Program-made: the position numbers and the translations under genes
Part shown: one piece after another, positions 60,555-64,000 of the stretch
Layout: each line of letters starts with the position of its first letter
Position numbering within the stretch: the stretch's first letter is position 1
Origin: Sphaeramia orbicularis
Taxonomy: Eukaryota; Chordata; Actinopteri; Kurtiformes; Apogonidae
Assembly (NCBI RefSeq): GCF_902148855.1
Contig: NC_043957.1
Coordinates: forward strand, 54,741,108 to 54,805,107
Direction of reading: 5' to 3'
Length of the DNA stretch: 64,000 bases
Notes under the pieces: model-generated
What the model was told of the DNA's origin: nothing
What the model saw: only the letters and a program-made list of their open reading frames with translations
The model's database searches: none

Positions 60555-63500
60555 ATGAGAACAGCAACAACGATGAGTTTAACATCAGCAAGTGGATTTA
60601 TCGTCTTCCTTCTCTCTGTTACAGGTACTGTAGATCTTTATTAACATTAATGGAATTTTTTTTTTTTCTGAAAGTTACATATTAAACAGTGTGAACGGCA
60701 AACATCGGTCAATCATTCTGTTTTTTTAATTGACATCAGCTTTTGTCCGTAGATGAGATCTGCAACTTTCCATAACTTAATGAGTTTGAACATGTGCTGG
60801 TTTGGTTAGAACCATTATCCTAAGCCATCTAAAAGTATTCTAATCAATAAATCACTCAAATGTTCTTCGGAACAAAACTTTTCAATGTCAGATTTATTGA
60901 TGTAGACAGTGTGATGAAAAAAATATTATATCAGTTTTTGTGTTTCTCACATCTGTATAAATACAAGATTTCCTGTTTTATTTCTTACCATATTCTAGTT
61001 TTTTACTGTGCAATAGTTTTACCAAATTAAGTTTATTATTGATCTGATGGTCACACACTAAATAAACTTCTCTTCTTTTCGTCATAGCTGCAAGTGAAAA
61101 GTTTCTAACACCTCTTTGTTCTGCATGTCTATGTTTTTCTTTCCGTCCATCTGACCACAGAGTGAACAGAGGAAACAAACCAAGAACAGATCAGACTCAA
61201 ACAATAATAACTATGGTGTTACTGATCATCTGATGGATTAAACAGATATGAGGATAAAGAGTTAAATATAATAAGACTTCAGGTGTTAAGGAGCTGAACA
61301 CAACATGAATGTAATATGTCAGATGATTTATTAAAGGTTTTTGTCTGATATCTTTGAACAACTGCATTGTTTTTCAGTGATTATAGATTAAAGTGTCTCT
61401 GTTTTTGAGGTTCATCCAGTTGACCTTTTTCTACAACCACAATGATGATCTTTGAATTGATTTATCCATTGACTTATATTTGTTTCTTTATTTGTTCTGT
61501 TACAGTTGTTCAGGGTCAGAATGGATGGGGAGTGACTTACGCTACTACTCAGATCTGTGCCTTAAAAGGATCAACAGTCGACATGAGCTGCACCTACACA
61601 TACCCACAGTGGATAAACAATTGGAAAACTACAGTTGAGAAAACATTCTGGTTTATTAATAGTGACATTAAACCTGTAGATCTGAAAACAAAGTCGGAGT
61701 ACAAAGGTCGTGTGTATTATTCTTACAAAAAGAATGACTGTTTTGTGAGAATCTCAGACCTGAGACAGAGCGACTCAGCTCAGTACCAGTTCAGTTTTAT
61801 GACAAACCAACCTGGTGGACGTTATACTGGTTCACCTGGAGTCACTCTGACTGTCACAGGTAAATGCTTCAGAAATATACAAATACATTCATCTAATAGT
61901 TCAAAATCTGTATATGTGTGTAGTTTCTTGTGTGTTTGTTAAATTGTTCATTTAACATAACATTTCTTTATTTTTCATAGCACATCCAGATCTCCAGGTC
62001 CATGTGACCAGATCATCATCCTGCAGGAATTCTAATTGTGTCCAAGTAGAGCTGAGGTGTCACAGCAGCTGTCGTCTACCTGACAATTACAAATACACCT
62101 GGTTCAAGAACAGACAGAAGATTCATAGTCAAACATCATCTTCCTATTCCACCTCTTTTTCCTCTGAAGATACAGTTTCCTGTGCTGTTAAATTAGGTTC
62201 TGAGATGTTCTCCTCTCCTCCAGTGTGTGAGTTTACTCCACAGTCTTCCTCTAACATGTCTCCATCTAGTGGAGGTTTTTATCTAATGCAGTGTAACATG
62301 ACTGCATGGATTTCCAAATGATTTCTGTGTGTACTGGAGAGATGTTCAAACTGTAGCTTCTGTAAGTGACCAGTGTCTCCACCACTTCTGTCCATCTTGT
62401 CTCCATCTGTCAGCTTTATACTTTAGTGGGTTATGAGGGGTGGAGTCAAAAATCAAACATTACTATGATTTTTATCTTAAAATGTTAATGTTTTCTTCTC
62501 CAGTTGCTCCAACGGTTCCTTCAGTGTCTTTCAGTCCCTCTGGTGAAATCATTGAGGGCAGTTCAGTGACTCTGACCTGTACCAGTGATGCAAACCCACC
62601 TGTTACTAAATACACCTGGTACAAGAGAGGAAAGAATCAACTTCAGTCAAGAGGTGAAGGACAGCAGTTTGTCCTCAGCTTCATCAACTCCTCTGACTCT
62701 GGATCATATTCATGTCAAACTGAGAACAGTCTGGGTTTGAAGATGTCAGAATACGTCTATATTAATGTGAAATGTGAGTAAAATGCTTTACTTTGTAGAA
62801 TATGTCTAGTGTCATGTGACACATCCGATGAGAATCCTCTGTTCTCTGGAGATTCTGATGCAGCAAAGGATGAATCTGCAAATCACTGAAACACATCATA
62901 CAGCAGCAAAGGAACCATATTCATTCATTCGTTCATTCATTCATTCATTCATTTCTTCTGTCAAATCTCCTCCAGATCCTCCCAGACTTCCCTCTGTGTC
63001 CGTGAGTCCGTCTGGTCAGATAGTGGAGGGCAGTTCAGTGACTCTGACCTGTACCAGTGATGCAAACCCACCTGTTACTAAATACACCTGGTACAAGGAG
63101 GATGAAGACTCACCAAAAGCATCAGGACAGAACTTCACCATCACTGACTTCAGATCTGAACACAGTGGGAATTATTACTGTGAAGCCCAGAACAGCAGAG
63201 GACGACAGAACTCCACCTCACATCTGGTCACTGTGTCTGGTCGGTCATTCCCTTAAAAACATTTCTCATCCATTTCAACTTTCACTCTAGTTCTTGAAGA
63301 AGTCAAATTAATCTAAATCTAATGCAGTGCTCATGTGTTGTGTTACAGAGAGGACAACATTCATAATGAATATTATCAGGCTGGCTCTGGTATTTCTGCT
63401 GCTCATACCTCTGATTTTCCTGACTCTGCAGATCAGGTACAATCATAAAAGTAATCAGTATCAGTCATTTTTCATTTTTCACTTTCTCTTTTAATTTCCC

Positions 63501-63946
63501 TTTACTTCATTTTCATTTAATAGACATATTGTTTGATTTACCTTAGGATGAAGAAAACCCAGACTATCAACACAGAATTAAAACCTCCAGAGACAATAGA
63601 GGTGAGTGACGGACACACTGGCCCACAATGAAAGTTACTTAAAATACTTTGAGTAATTTCGTGATATTTAGTGAGAAGCATTCTATGAATTCAGATTAAA
63701 AACATCAGCATGACAGAAATGGAAACAATGAAACATTTCTATTTAAAGTATGAAAAATATTTTTCATGTTGAAAACAAATCAGTATCTTTGGTGAACGAT
63801 GTCCTTTTACTCTATTCTTTCTTCATCAGTTGGACAATTTTCAGAGCTATGAGAATGAACACGTTCAACACAGGGAAGAAAGAAGACTCACAGGAGGAAG
63901 AAGACCTGATGAGACGTCCAGTGATGTTGAAGTATCATGCACATAA
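60555..63946 (+). CDS. Gene F: CD22/Siglec-like receptor, 4 Ig domains, short YxN tail
   Basis: Exons: 60555-60624 signal (MRTATTMSLTSASGFIVFLLSVT), 61506-61859 V-set, 61981-62226 C2, 62504-62773 C2, 62976-63239 C2, 63349-63436 transmembrane, 63547-63601 and 63830-63946 tail; 487 aa in frame. The 5' non-coding exon ends at 60455. The V domain has all three Siglec cysteines (CAL, MSC, DCFVRISDL) but Ser120 at the sialic-acid-binding Arg position (YQFSF). All C2 domains have their core cysteines. The membrane exon (ERTTFIMNIIRLALVFLLLI) and tail match gene D. The tail has SYENE (Y456), a YxN (GRB2-type) motif, and no ITIM. It starts 1.06 kb after the stop of gene E in the same direction. F is the mirror partner of D without D's extra Ig exon. 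All acceptors are canonical, so this is the cleanest gene model of the six. Confidence 0.83.
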
Positions 63947-64000
63947 AATTTGGTAAATTCATGAATCCTTTTCAAAACTAAGCCCACAATGTCTAAACTT

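Overview
This window looks like ray-finned (teleost) fish genomic DNA. It has split genes with GT-AG introns, intronless replication-type histone genes that end in 3' stem-loops, and a dense load of fish-type transposons (hAT, mariner, LINE, Penelope-like, solo LTRs). Its main content is a multigene family of Ig-superfamily membrane receptors of the CD22/Siglec-like kind. The names gene A to gene F below are mine, in left-to-right order.

Layout. 0-4 kb: a compact histone cluster with H2A (-), H3 (+) and H2B (-). 4-8.6 kb: a Penelope-like fragment, a LINE fragment and two broken 5' ends of receptor genes. 9.4-35.6 kb: four receptor genes in tandem on the minus strand (A, B, C, D). 36-47.2 kb: a transposon-rich spacer. 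It holds a 4 kb element with 19-bp terminal repeats, an H3 pseudogene, and a three-deep nest of hAT elements with perfect 8-bp target-site duplications. 47.4-50 kb: an H2B pseudogene, another broken receptor 5' end and an L1-like LINE. 50.4-63.9 kb: two more receptor genes on the plus strand (E and F). F's stop codon lies 54 bases before the window end.

The receptors share one exon plan: a non-coding 5' exon, a signal exon, a V-set exon, C2-type exons in phase 1, a transmembrane exon and tail exons. I derived the exon boundaries by eye from splice sites and paralogue alignment, and each full-length model keeps an open frame to its stop. A (443 aa, 3 Ig) and E (541 aa, 4 Ig) have long tails with ITIM/ITSM-type tyrosine motifs. 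B (384 aa, 3 Ig), D (569 aa, 5 Ig) and F (487 aa, 4 Ig) have a different transmembrane exon and a short tail with one YxN motif. C has lost its membrane exon and could only make a secreted three-domain protein.

The V domains carry the Siglec cysteine pattern. At the place of the Siglec sialic-acid-binding arginine, A, B and E have Arg while C, D and F have Ser, a one-base AGG/AGT difference. The array therefore seems to mix predicted sialic-acid binders and non-binders, inhibitory and short-tailed forms, and different stalk lengths. Insertions shared at the same site by neighbouring genes (A/B, B/C, C/D) record serial duplication. The histone pseudogene pair beside the right-hand array shows that histone and receptor DNA have been neighbours through at least one duplication.
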